Assembly: GCA_017591395.1 (NCBI GenBank)
Contig: WEDG01007098.1
Coordinates: 1-64,000 of the forward strand
DNA length: 64,000 nucleotides
Source: Schistocephalus solidus
Taxonomy: Eukaryota; Platyhelminthes; Cestoda; Diphyllobothriidea; Diphyllobothriidae
Direction of reading: 5' to 3'
Of this stretch, positions 1-11,269 are shown in pieces (positions within the stretch are counted from its first letter, which is position 1; every line of letters starts with the position of its first letter). Both the position numbers and the translations under genes were made by a program. The notes beneath the pieces were generated by a model. The model had not been told where the DNA came from, did no database searches, and saw only the letters and a list, made by a program, of their open reading frames with translations.

Positions 1-300
1 GTTATTTCGGTAAAGCTATAGCAATCTGGAATAAACTACCCAGAAGTATTAAAATTTAGCAAAACTATCTTTTTATACCTCCTGCATCCTCCACGCTGTA
101 AAGCGCTCTCTCTTCTTTGCTTCTAGGTATAGTTTTCTTTGGAATAACTTGCCCATTGAAATTAGGTCGTTAACTAGTCTATCTACATTCAAGCGAAGAC
201 TGCACATTTATCTTAACACTGATTCTATTAACCTTTTATTTTCCTCATCTTTTCCCAGTAGCTTTCCCCATGACTCGGAGAAAGGACCATCGAGAATTTA
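1..300 (+). mobile_element. 3' end of a non-LTR retrotransposon reverse transcriptase ORF (CR1/Jockey-like)
   Basis: Two short frames read the usual C-terminal tail of these polyproteins, first with IWNKLPRSIKI and then, in another frame from about base 131, with LWNNLPIEI followed by TFKRRLHIYL. The same WN-x-LP tail closes the elements ending near 14,700 (+), 15,170 (-) and 4,850 (-). The copy is cut by the window edge and by at least one frameshift, so it is dead. The sequence after about base 300 is non-coding and is probably its 3' UTR. Confidence 0.7.
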
Positions 301-636
301 AATGACCCTCTTGAAACTATATTTTCACTTCCTCGGGTCGCCCATGAACTATGATGTCTCCTTATATCACATGTCATCCAAACGATGACGTCCTTCGGAC
401 GTACACATTCGGTGGTCCACAGTCTAAATTGCTACCGTTTCTTTGGATACTAACCATCATCAGAATTCAATTCTGGATCCTAAGATGCTTATGACTTAAG
501 TTCATTGACGCATTTTCGTGAGATTTCGTTTCATACGCCTAAGTGATCAAGAACGAATCACCTCGACGTTTCATTATCTCATTCTGAAATGCTACTACCG
601 TATTACCCTACTCTATTACCTGACCATTTTTTCCTA

Positions 637-905
637 TGCAGTTTTTTCTCCTACCTTCTATTAAAAAATGAAGGCTTATTGAACTCTGCCTCCATTTTTA
701 TGGTAGGAGTTTTTTTCACTGCCTATTTTTTCTAGTTCACCATTAATTTTAAAACATCGCTAACTGTTGACATAGCAGGACAAGTTATGCATTTGTACAT
801 CTTTATCCGTCACTACTGTCACAACTCTATTCTCGCTAGCTCACGTTTAGCGTAGACAGTGCCCTTTACCAGCGCTGCTTTACCAAATATAAATTCTTTT
901 GCAAA
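637..905 (+). repeat. Retrotransposon 3'-UTR module, copy 1
   Basis: This module has a hairpin with T-rich internal loops (638-722), then a stretch matching TTCACCATTAATTTTAAAAC, and ends at CCAAATATAAATTC. Copy 2 (1219-1466) is nearly the same over about 190 bases. An inverted copy lies at 9965-10145 and a diverged one at 6867-7180. Position after RT remnants and before A-rich tails shows it is the 3' UTR of a non-LTR family. Confidence 0.7.
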
Positions 906-1218
906 GCCGTCACGTATTCTACATTCTGTGACGACTCCCCAAAACTTTTGCCCTACGATGACTCCGTGGAAGCTCGCTTCGGCTCTGGATGGCGTCTGGC
1001 GGACTCTGGAATCTTGTTGCCAGGCTTCGTGCTGAGTGCAATATCGCTGGCTCTGCGCAGACCTCAATCGGCTAATATTCCTCAGTCGACAGCGAACAGC
1101 CGTTCGCCGTCATACCTGCTGGTGCAGAATACTGGATCCATAACACTGAAAGGAGAAGTACTTTACCTGGCACCTGTGTCAACGCTTCCCTGTCCTGAAC
1201 TTCAATCTCTCAATAAAC

Positions 1219-1466
1219 TGCCGTTTTTTCTCCTGAAAACACTCGAAACAACGATCAGGAGCTATGGTAGGAGTTTTTCACCGCCTATTCTTTCTAGTTC
1301 ACCATTAATTTTAAAACATTGCTAACTGTTGACATAGCAGGGCAAGTTATGAATTTGTACATTTTTATCTGCACACATTGTCATAACTTTATTTCGTTAC
1401 TAATGTTTGCTTAGACAGTACCTTCCGGTGCTAACCAAATATAAATTCTAAATAAATAAATAAACG
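1219..1466 (+). repeat. Retrotransposon 3'-UTR module, copy 2, with AAAT tail
   Basis: Direct repeat of the module at 637-905, about 560 bases downstream. It ends in CCAAATATAAATTCTAAA followed by an (AAAT)n run at 1448-1463, the simple-repeat tail expected at the 3' end of a target-primed insertion. The tail abuts a minus-strand reverse transcriptase fragment, which suggests insertion into that older element. Confidence 0.7.
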
Positions 1467-1469
1467 TGA

Positions 1470-3650
1470 TCAAATAAAGGGAGCAGACAGGTATCACAAA
1501 GACCTTTGTTTTGAGGAAAAACCATGCTGGGTCTGCACTCAGTAGGTTACTCTCGGTTAAATGATACATAATTTTATCTTTGATCAAGGTCTTCAGGATT
1601 TTCGAAGCTGCGTTTTGATTGGCCGAAAATAGTCCAATGACGTTGATTGGCCGTATTTCGGGATAGGTTGAATTTGCGATTCCTTTCCACACAATGGGAA
1701 AGGTTTCAATTTACAGAGCTAGATTATATATTTTACACAGAAGGGACGAAAAAATATCCTTATTATCTTCCTTTATAATACTGATCGGTAAGCCATCTGG
1801 TCCAGGACTATAAGCTTGACTAAAACGTGGAATGGCTATAGTTACGTCCCAGAGGGTAAACGTTATGGTTTTAAGCACTACGCCAGTCCACCACTGGAGG
1901 ATCGGAGGGGAGTGACTGAATTTTTCAAAAAGTGTTCTGGACGAGAAAACGTTAAAAACTATCAGCCGTCAATTTGTCATGGACTATAGGATTGCCAACG
2001 GAGTCTAGATGGACGGAATGCCATGTTTTTCTATTGGTTCTTATTACGCATGAAAAAGGGTTTTGCGACATTTATTCAACGGTTTGTTGACATATTTGAC
2101 CTCATCATTTAGCCGCTTTTCTTCAGATAACCTCTTAGCCTGCTCAAAAATACGTCGAATGAAGAGCAGAATGGAAATTTTGTTTGGAAAAATGGAATCG
2201 ATGAGCGAGTTAACGTAACCTACGACGAAAAGATAAAGGGAGATTAACCTCATTCTTGACATACATTAATTTTTTACGAGGAACAAAACGAGAAATAAGT
2301 GGATCCTAAACTTCGCACAGCATACCGGTACAGGTGCTCACATACTGACATAGAAGGAAATCAGACCAGTCGTGGGAGTTAAGATGTATCGATAATTCTG
2401 TCAAAAGTGCTAATCGGAAATCAAAGAAAAAGCTTTATTTTTTGAAAAACCTTTTATCAGTTTTGAATTGTAAAGTAGAAACAACGATGTCATGGTCTGT
2501 GCTCCAACGTGGGCCAAATAATAAAATTTTCAAAGGCAGGCCACCTCTGCAGAAGATTAGATCTAGTATGCTCGATCCTTAGGTAGGAAGTCAACAACTT
2601 GCGTCAACGTGCTGATATATACGGCCCCTCGAGTAAGTCCTCGAACTTTATGGGACCGGTAGGGATCGGAAAACTTCGAATTTCATGAAGGTTGATATTA
2701 CCTGCAATTAAGCAATACTTAAAATTTAAGTCAGTTGAAGTGTGAAATGCTTGTGAAAGACAAAGATCGAAATACTCACTGGTATTTGGTGGGTGATAGA
2801 TACAGCCAGTGACTACAGAGTTCCTATTTTTGAAGGTAATTTGAAGTCAACAGCTCTCTTCAAACGCGGTAAATTGCGGATGGTCTAAGGGCCGAAATGC
2901 CATCGCTTGCTTAACATAGATACAGCTTCCTCCACCATGGCTGTCACGGTGATCATTTCGAGTACAAGTATAACCTATCAGAGAGAGAGTTCGGAGTCGG
3001 CTATGGAAGGTATTGCCCATTTTTCCGTTGCTATAAAAAATCTGGACAGCGGACGAAGACTAGAATCTGAAGCAGGGGCATTTTATTAAGGATCTGGCAT
3101 TAAGAAAGAATGGTTCAAGTGTGTGCTAGCTGGTTGTTTTTGGCGGAGGGCGGCTTAGTCGTCTAGTGATTGACGGGCCACTGAACATTGAGCGCGTGCT
3201 CCCCTTGTTCTGGAAAAAGGTTGATGGATAGTACGCGCCTGCTGTGGGTATAGGAGAGTAAAATATGGAGGTGGAAATAAGCTACAGGGGAATTTAGCAC
3301 TTCCACTAACTATTAGGGCCGGTCTAGGGAAATCCCTGTACAGGATCCTGCATAGTATTCCTAGTAACGTGACACAGAAGGTTAGGTGAGTCTAGAAGTC
3401 CAGCAGGACCCTTCGTATTAAGAGACAACTAGGGAAAGGACCGTGAAGAAAATTGGCTGCGGGGTGCGGGATACACTGCTGCGAGTGGAACATAAGCACA
3501 ATTTTTGGACGAAAATGCTCGCATGTTTCTTTTATTAGCCTCAGTATGAAGTCTGGCGGTAGCTGGAAATTCGAGGTAGTTGGGATGAAGATGTTTTCAG
3601 GAGAAGAAGCGAGCATCAAGAAGTATTTTTCGTTGAGAGGCTAAATTTGG
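1470..3650 (-). mobile_element. Non-LTR retrotransposon family A, degraded minus-strand copy (endonuclease + partial RT)
   Basis: On the minus strand, about 3050-2480 reads an apurinic endonuclease-like domain with GGGSCIYVK and VVTGCIYHPPNTSEYF. A linker follows at 2270-2040 (RLSEEKRLNDEVKYV). RT N-terminal sequence lies at 2000-1500 (KILKTLIKDKIMYHLTESNL). The linker and RT match the plus-strand copy at 12,950-14,935. The RT stops before the catalytic palm, where the tail of the 3'-UTR module at 1219-1466 begins. Stops and frameshifts are common. The upstream stretch 3400-3650 is probably part of the same element but has no recognisable domain. Confidence 0.7.
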
Positions 3651-4720
3651 CTGTTTTCGAGTGGTCGAGACTTTAGTCAGACTTGTCTTTGAGCTAAAAA
3701 GCCACGTTGGTTTACCAGGAGTAACAGGTAAACTTGGTATGGGTGTGAAAATAGGAGAAGTACTGCTGTCTTGAGAACGAATAAGAGAAGTACTGTTGTC
3801 TTGGGATCCCAAAAGATCAATCAAGTTCGGTTTCCTTGCAGAGTAAGCTGGGGATTCAGACGGTGAGGCCGTAGATGACAGTGGAGGCGATTTGATCAAC
3901 ATGGCAACAGAGATAGTCATTTATATGTTGCTTCTTGAAAATTTAAAATTTTTAAGTTTTCTCTGCATCGGGGTGATGTCAAGGGAAACTGAGGAATGTC
4001 ATTTTCGACAACATTTTCGACTAATCTCCTTCCTAGACAGTATGAAGTCGACTTCTATCAATTAAACTAGAGAGACTTATATGAAGGCATTACGAATGAG
4101 TGAGCGCAGTTGCTTAGTTTGCGCGATTCTGAGTCCCAAGCTACAGATTTGCAGAATAAACGCACCCCATCGAAAGCACATATGTAATTTAAATATTATG
4201 CAGCATATAATTATGCTTGCGTTTTTATCCGTTCTTTTTATTTAAGAGCTGATAAGCCAAATGACTTGAAAAGATTGCTGGATAACTCTGCCGGAGGTAT
4301 TTGTCAGGGTTCCTTGAAGTAAAAAATCTACTACTTCGTCAGATGACAACCGATTATTGCAGGACGAGGTGTAGGCTTGATCAATCGGAGGATCAAGAGA
4401 TTCAAGGTTTACCAAAGGGATTTTACTTTTAATAATATCTACAGAGAGCTGCGAAGTCTCGCATACGCTAGATAGATCTCCTCCCATTACTCTATTTCGC
4501 AGGGATGGAGGGAAGCTGCAACCTTGCGTATTTTTGTGAGTCGCTTGCAGGAAATCGTAAATTAATAGACAGAATTTCAGTTTACTTAATAGAAGAAAGT
4601 GGGCTAATAATTTACAAGAGGATACTTAAGAAGGCTTAAATTGCAGCTTATTTTATACAGTTACAGGAAGTGTATTAGGAGCATGAAAAGTTCAGCGGTA
4701 AGAAATTTCAATGCTGTTAA
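3651..4720. other. No supported gene; AT-rich with a small imperfect duplication
   Basis: A 107-codon minus-strand frame (3597-3920) is rich in Ser/Thr/Pro and contains a short internal repeat (QDNSTSLIR / QDSSTSPIF) from a tandem of about 27 bp at 3753-3805. It could be a remnant of a retroelement ORF1, but no domain supports that. Nothing else is recognisable up to the 3' tail of the next element. Confidence 0.35.
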
Positions 4721-4723
4721 ACA

Positions 4724-6790
4724 GTAATTCAGTATAATTCAGTATAAATAAGGGAGATAGGCAGAGCCTTTGAAAACCGTTTTTACATATAGACGCTAGC
4801 AAAACCAGCAAATGTTACATGGCAATGGTCGTTTTAGTATATCGATCATTGCTGTCGACTAAATATATGTTCATCAAGTAAAAATGCATCAAGTCTTCTT
4901 TTAAAAATTTCAACGCTTTCAGCCTGAACAACGGAGGCTGGCAGTTTGTACCATTCGTCAATCACCCGTTGGGAAAAGAAGTTGGACCGCACTTCAAATT
5001 TGGCGTGTTTTTTTTTCAGTTTGTATTGTTGACCTCGGAGACTTGTCATGTTTGCAAATTCAAAAATGTTGGCCATCTGAAGAGCACAATCAACTCCTCT
5101 GACCAGTTTGAAGACTTAGATCATATCCCCTCTTTATTGCCTATAAGAGAGACTAAAAATTTTAAGTCTTTCTAGGCGGCCCTCATAGGGTAGGCATTCC
5201 AATCCGCTGACTTATTTTGTTGCCCTCCGTTGAACTTTCTCCAGCAGAGCGTAGTCATGTTTCGTCTAAGAACGCAATATTCCAACACTGGCCGGATAAA
5301 TGTTCCAAACACACGCCCAAAAAGCTCTCCGTCAAAATAACGAAGGACCTTCTGATTGCGCCTTAGATACACATAGCTTTCTTTGCGATATTTGCACATT
5401 GCGACGATGGTTTGAGAGTTGGTGTTATCCATATACCCAAGTCCTTAAGAATATTTACCTCCTGGAGTTGGTGACCACTGATGAAGTACTGGTATTCAAA
5501 CCTAATCATCCTTCTGGAACTAGACCGCAGTCGGATTATTTGGCATTTGTTAAGATTAAGGTTCAGTAGCCACCCATCACACCATATTTGCAAGCAATCT
5601 AAGTTTTGTTGTAATTTCCGCGTATCCTCCGGTTTTTCAATCGAGTCCCATAACTTCAGATCGTCAGCGAACATTACCTTCTCGCATGTCAGACAATCCA
5701 GGCAGTCGTTTACGTATATCAGCAACAAAATGGGACCCAGAACGCTGCCCTTCGGAACTCCACTGTGAACGGTTTCCGAGTGAGACTTGGCGTCTCCAAT
5801 ACAAACACGCTGGCGCCTGTCTGTGAGAAAGTTAGCCAACCATTTGAGTAGGTTGTCAGTCACACCCATTTGACGGAGCTTAAAAATCAGACGTCTGTGT
5901 GGAACCCTGTCAACGGCTTTGCTAAAGTAAATGTAGACCGCATCGACTGACAAACCCATTTCTAATGATTTTGTCCAACTTTCCATGGATGTGAGCAGGT
6001 TTGTGAGGCAGGATCGACCACTTCGAAATCCATGTTGATATGAACTTAGCAAGTTATTCTCTTCGGGATGCCTCATCAGTTCCGTTTTGATTATCTTCTC
6101 CGTCATTTTGAAACAGATACTTGTGAGGCTGCCTGGTCGGAAACTGTTTGGTGATGTCCTCTCTCCTCCTTTATAGATGGGAGTTATGTTGGCTATCTTC
6201 CACTCGGTAGGCAGAGCCCCGCCTCCATCGAACTTTCAAATATCTTGGAGAGCGGAGAGGCCAGCTGGTCTGTGAGTTCATTGAGAACTTTTGCGGATAT
6301 ACCATCTGGGCCAGGTGATTTAGTGGGCTGTAGCTGTTTCAGAGTTTTTCTTAGTGTGTCCATTGGGAACGACACCGTGCTTATTTTTTTGTAGATGTGG
6401 CAGTACTGTAGTATTCGTCCTCACCAAAAGGTGGTTCCTCGTTATACACGAACATAAAGAAATTGAATAAGAGGCTGGTCTTATCAAAGTTATCAGTAAA
6501 CCTATTTCCCTGATTGTCTTTAAGACAAGGAATGCAGTCGCAATTTCGTTTTGCCTTGTTAACGTTAGCATAAAACCTTTTTTGAATTTCTTGGTATGTC
6601 TTTGACTATTTCTGACCCAAAGGCTGATCTTTCTTTTTCTTAGAAGATTCCGACACCGATTTCGCTGTTTCTTAAAAGCGAAAATATTTTCGGGTTGTTG
6701 ATATCTGGCATATGTTCTCCACAGTCTTCTTTTCTTCTTGAGATTCCTTTTTATTTCCGATGTTACCCACTCGGGTCGGGAGACGCACGA
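4724..6790 (-). mobile_element. Non-LTR retrotransposon family D (CR1/Jockey-like), 5'-truncated
   Basis: The order on the minus strand is endonuclease-RT linker (6790-6580, LKKKRRLWRTYARYQ), RT (6106-5363), thumb/C-terminal region (5432-5172), and the tail RVIDEWYKLPASVVQ (5076-4846). The 3' end is a short tandem tail at 4724-4750 in which a TACTGAATTA-like unit repeats, typical of CR1-group elements. Several frameshifts separate the pieces. The 5' side stops exactly where the 3' tail of another minus-strand element begins (about 6795), so this copy is either 5'-truncated or split by that insertion. Confidence 0.85.
5363..6106 (-). pseudogene. Reverse transcriptase fragment of family D, catalytically dead
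   Basis: A frame of 247 residues covers RT motifs from fingers to palm: QHGFRSGRSC, then motif A, GVPKGSVLGP (motif B region) and the catalytic MFADDLKLW box (near 5660). Motif A reads VYIYFSKAVD where the family has an Asp in place of the second Tyr (DFSKAFD), so the first catalytic aspartate is lost. The motif usually read as GVPQGS has Lys for Gln. The copy cannot be active. Upstream and downstream pieces lie in other frames. Confidence 0.85.
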
Positions 6791-6794
6791 AGGC

Positions 6795-6866
6795 CTTTTA
6801 AGTCACTTTAAGTCACTTTATTGAGGAAAGTAGGCTTTCGCCCTTGAGCTCCCTATTCATATGCAG
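6795..6866 (-). repeat. 3' terminus of a further minus-strand CR1-like element, with AGTCACTTTA tail
   Basis: On the minus strand this ends as AGCCTACTTTCCTCAATAAA, then repeats of AGTGACTTAA (plus-strand AGTCACTTTA at 6799-6828). The same signature, a hairpin-like AGGCTT...AAGCCT segment followed by a pentamer/decamer tail, closes family B at 14,937-14,990. This marks a separate 3' end inserted against family D. Confidence 0.6.
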
Positions 6867-7180
6867 AAATAAATAAATAAATAAATTGTATATTTAAGGC
6901 CCAGAGGGCCCCATCATTACAAACTTAGTATTATGGTTTAAATAAATACAAAGTGGATAATTGCTGCACTATGTAAGCATCCATATGAACAGCAGAAATG
7001 AGTAGTATGGTAAACATATACGATTCAAAAAGATTTGCCATTTTTAATACAAAAGTCAACAATTTTTGGCATATACAGTGAACAGGAAAAGAAGCGGTAA
7101 AAAAACTCCTAGGGTTTAATCAGAGGCGGAGTTCGGCGAGCCGCCAATTTAAAAATAGGAGAAAAACTGCTTCACTAAAA
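6867..7180 (-). repeat. Retrotransposon 3'-UTR module, diverged minus-strand copy
   Basis: Reading on the minus strand, a hairpin with T5 and T7 internal-loop strands spans 7173-7091, followed by a diverged version of the 3'-UTR body. It ends in an AAATATACAATTT / (ATTT)n tail near 6868-6890. The hairpin arms GAAGC/GCTTC and CTCCTA/TAGGAG keep pairing although the sequence differs from the copies at 637 and 17,515. Confidence 0.55.
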
Positions 7181-7262
7181 ATTAATAGCTAATGCAATGG
7201 GATAGTATTATGATGTTGCTGACTACGTATGAGGGTTCAGGATGCTCCTTGTTGGGTGAGAG

Positions 7263-7549
7263 ATAATATAGCAGTCAGAGCTACTGTTTATAAACACCAG
7301 TGGAGGTGAGAGAGGACGAACTCATCGTAGACAACATGGTCGAAACGAAGAGGGGACAGTAGCGGTTACGAGATCATCATCGAGATGCGACCTTGCTGAC
7401 TGTATAGTCCGTAATATAGCAGTCAGAGCTACTGTTTATAAACTTTGGTGGAGGTGAGAGAAGACGAACTCATCGTAGACAACATGGTCGAAAAAGACGG
7501 GACGGTAGACGTCACGATGTCATCATCGAGATGCGACCTTGCAGACTGT
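7263..7549 (+). repeat. Tandem dimer of a ~146-bp unit
   Basis: Unit 1 starts at 7263 (AATATAGCAGTCAGAGCTAC) and unit 2 at about 7410. Both run through GTGGAGGTGAGAGA, GACGAACTCATCGTAGACAA and ATCATCGAGATGCGACCTTG to a shared ACTGT end. They differ at several positions, so the duplication is not recent. The right edge falls inside family C, interrupting a sequence that is continuous in the second copy near 12,215. I see no ORF, and no convincing ribozyme core on either strand. Confidence 0.75.
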
Positions 7550-7555
7550 CAGCAG

Positions 7556-9900
7556 CATTCCTCTTATTCAAATTTCATATAATTAATGGATATGACGTTT
7601 GTGTGTAACACTATCAAACACCTTAAAATCAGTTTTGGATGCCATCAACCCTACCATTTTTCTTCCAATGCGCTGGTCCACTGCTCTATGGAGAGAAATG
7701 AACTGGAGTTGACAAGAGCGATTCTGTCTAAAGCCATGCTGGTGGTCTGAGAGAGATCGGTTTTTCTCTAGAAACTTCATGGTCACCTTCTTTAAAAATG
7801 GATTTCATTATTTTTACAGTAAATGGAGGTTAGACTGACAAGCAAATAATTGTTGACATTAGGTCGAGTCCCACTCTGGTATATGGGGCATACAGTTGCT
7901 GCCTTCCATTCGGATGGTAGTTTCCTTGATTCAAAGGATGAATTAAATATATATGCGCTAGTGGTTTTGAGAGTTTGCCGGCCAATTCGTTAAAGAACTT
8001 TGCCGGTAAATCGTCCGGACCAGATGCCTTGGCATCTTTGAGATGTTGCAGTTCTCGTTTCTCGAGAGGTTCCAGGAAGAGTATACATTCAATCACTGAA
8101 CCAGCGTTTATAACAGCACTGTTGCATGGTCAAGCTGAAGTGGAAAAGAACCTACCGAAGTGCCCGGCTATCCCGCAATTTTAGACAACTTCAACATCGT
8201 TCTTATTCATAATAACTGCGACTTGGTCCTTGTTTACTAATCGGTTATTGATAAAAAGGACCAAACTTTTAGGCTTATTTTACGCCTGCTGGATAATTTG
8301 TAATCCATAGTATTTCCTTGCCTGGCGGAACATTTTTCGAGAGCATTTCGTTGGTGACCAAATTCACCAAGATGTTGTGCTGATCCAATTTCCCGGAAAA
8401 CCTTCCATTTTTCATTCTTCTTCTTTAACTGCCTGTTCAGTTGACTTGTTAACAAGCAGGACCACAAGTAATTTGTATACCTTCACTGGACAAAAGCGCT
8501 CAACCAGATCGAGTGAAATCATCTTAAATGATCGCCAGTCATCCAACGGATTCCGTTTGAGCAAACAATCCTATTAACGAACATCAGTTCTTTATTCGGT
8601 GCGTTAAAATCAGCTTTCCTTATATTTCGCTTGCATTCCTTTCTCTTCTGTCGATGACAATAAAGTAAGATATCCCACAGCAGCTTACTATGTTCACTCG
8701 TACCAAGTGGTGCATTCGAATACACTCCATCAATGTTAGATAAGTCCTTCGTTAATACTAGGTCTAGTCAATCGGCTAACTGGTTCTCTCTAAATCTCGT
8801 TGGTATGTTAACATTCATTGCAAGAGGTTGGTGGAGAGTGAGATCCATTACCTCGCTGCCGAAGGAAGTAAGTGCATTGTCAATAGTCAGATTTACCCAG
8901 TTTACTGTAGATTAATTGAAATCTTTAGCAATAAGCACCTCCTGATGACTTTCTACTTCCTTGACCAATGAAGAAATGACTCATCAACTGCACTTGGAAT
9001 GTTTGATGATCTGTAGATCGTCAAGCATCGTAGATTGTGTCAATAATTCTCTTTAATCTATATCCAGAGAAATTCATATTCAAGGAATAGGGCGTGCGCT
9101 CGTTTGACTGACGAGATTCCTGTCCTAACGTATACGGCCACTCCACTTGCCTATGAAAGAGCTGGTATCCATTTATCGAAACCTCGCTTTCCGTGATTTT
9201 GGCTTTGAGCTCTGTTTCCGTAATGGCAACGAATTCGTGGGTTCGGTCTGAGACTAGTACCTTGAGTTCGTCTATTTTCGAAAGGAGACTTTGAGCATTA
9301 GTATACAAACATCTCAATTTAGACTGGGTAGCTCCTCAATATTGACTTCTGCTCATTTCTTGGGATTGAATGCTAGGATCTGGCCGTGCTTTCCAAGACG
9401 AACTGGTGTCCATCCCGCTTACACTGAGATCTGATGATTGGTTGCCAGCCGAGTTTTGGAGCGATTTCTTGTTGTTATATGAGCTCTGTACAGTTGAGTT
9501 CTTCGTATTTAGTGCCTTCCGTCTGGGTGAGGATCAGCCTTGATGGTGTACGGGATCTGCCACAAGAAACAGCTCTTTATTACCTTTATTTTCCCATACA
9601 TTGTTTTTTTGCCATTTTTCCTCCTCTTTGGGTATCCTCTTAAGTTCTGTTTTCAGTATCTTCATTATGTACCTTTCCGTCGGTTCGTAATCCGGCTGAA
9701 AAACACACATCCTGGTGTGAGCTACGGAGAGCCATTCTCCATTTTGGGAGGCATGCTGCCTGGACATCATTTTCAAGAATGATTTTTCCAGAGGCCTCGG
9801 TGGTGATAGTTCATGTGGAATTCCACCTTTACCTAAACGGAACGCTTTCTGTACTGTTACGCATTTGCCATCCTAAAAGAATTGCATTTGGTATGCTCGG
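7556..9900 (-). mobile_element. Non-LTR retrotransposon family C (CR1-like), ORF1 end + endonuclease + RT, degraded
   Basis: On the minus strand, 9850-9534 reads an ORF1-like end with FRLGKGGIPHELSPPRPLEK and the pattern FQPDYEPTERYIMKILKTEL, as in CR1-group ORF1 proteins. At 9317-9021 the endonuclease starts (RCLYTNAQSLLSKIDELKV). The linker is at 8725-8237. RT pieces lie at 8096-7830 (LEKRELQHLKDAKASGPDDL) and 7786-7583 (LSDHQHGFRQNRSCQLQF). The copy is broken by stops and frameshifts and is cut near 7556 by the 146-bp dimer, before the catalytic palm. Confidence 0.75.
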
Positions 9901-9964
9901 AAAAGACTAAGGGCATGTTCTTCCATTTACTTTGCAATCAGAGAAGCGAACTCCGGGAGCCCCT

Positions 9965-10145
9965 TTAGAATTTAGAATATTTTGAATTTATATTTTGGTT
10001 AGCACCGGCAAGGCACTGTCTAAGCAAGATGAGTAACGAAATAAAGTTGTGACAATGTGTGCAGATAAAGTACAAATACATAGCTTGTCCTGTTATGTCA
10101 ACATTTAGCGATGTTTTGAAATTAATGGTGAACTAACGAGGGTGG
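9965..10145 (-). repeat. Retrotransposon 3'-UTR module, inverted copy
   Basis: The reverse complement matches 730-905 and 1290-1450: the GTTCACCATTAATTT start, a GACAGTGCCTTGCCGGTGCT segment and the end CCAAATATAAATTC. It lacks the T-rich hairpin seen in the other copies. It sits between ORF1-like pieces of family C, so it is probably a short 5'-truncated insertion there. Confidence 0.65.
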
Positions 10146-11265
10146 CGTTTCTTTTGTCGAATTGTCTGCTTTGTGACTTGGTGCTCTGACGTTCTGATAG
10201 GGTATCAGTATTAGGAAGAATTCTTTTCTGGTTGACGATGCTTTTGCTTCAGATTCCTTAAATTAATGCCCAACCTTTTTGTGAACTTTGCCAATTTTCT
10301 GCCTTTGATCCTGTATCACCAGCAGAGGATTACGCTTGAGCAGCTTTCATTAAAAATGATCTTTGTTTGGAGTTGGAACCAATTTTGTTAAACCATCTTG
10401 TCCTTTTTTGACTTCAAATTCTTCGTCTTCAGTCCTTCAAATTCGAAGTTTTTTTCAACGTCACCCTTTTGCTGTATCCTCCATCAACGATGTCACATAT
10501 GTTTGTGTATCCAGAGCATTACTGCATCTGTCTGAGCTGGATGACATTCGTAAGTAGCAGGCGCTGGTAAGATCTCCCTTTCGTAGGAATTATATGTCGA
10601 CTGATTTACTTAGCTCTGTAGGGGTGATGTGTTTTAGCTGTACATTTGGTATTCTTAAAGAAGCTATATTTGCATACGCAATTTCTTATGCTGGAATCCT
10701 CGTTGTTACGGGTGAACAGTGAACCTTCTATTTAAGATTGACCATTTCTTGTTTCAAGTTACTTATCTCTTTCTTCATCAATAGGAAGTTCTGCAGGAGA
10801 CTTAAACAGCCCATGCACTTTTCGTTCTCGTAAGTGACATTCATTAGTGTTATCAGGTTTTTTTTTCTGCTTTACAGGAGAAGAAGTAGTAACGGAATAT
10901 CTGTCTTTGCCAACCTTTTCTGTTTGTATACAAGTTTGATTATCAGATTTCACTGTGAATGAGGTGGAGTGGTTAGGTGCATCGCAGCTTGTTTTTTTTC
11001 GTTGAGGGTTCAACTCCAGACCAAGGCATTGATTTTTATACCATGCAGATGGATCCTCAGCGTTTATGTTTTCGATACATCTTAGGATTCTATGCGAATG
11101 CATTTAATTTTTAAATCTTCTTAAATAAATTGGATAGGCCGCAATAATATTCAACAGTCAAACTTCTAAGAATCATTAACCGATATGTGTAGGCTAGGCA
11201 CACGCTGATGTTACTGTCTTAATCTTCATTTTATGTACAGGTTTTTCTCAACAAATGAGTATATT
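10146..11265. other. Probable 5' part of a family C element; no clear domain
   Basis: A minus-strand frame of 114 codons (11103-10759) is hydrophilic, rich in Lys, Ser and Thr (PVKQKKKPDNTNECHL). Its position before the ORF1-like end of family C suggests the N-terminal part of ORF1, but no conserved motif proves it. Nothing else is recognisable. Confidence 0.3.
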
Positions 11266-11269
11266 CTTT

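Noticed and set aside
7263..7549. Hammerhead ribozyme core in the 146-bp dimer
   Set aside because: GACAACATGGTCGAAAC gives a stem and GAAA box, but the required CTGANGA before it is absent in both units and on the other strand.
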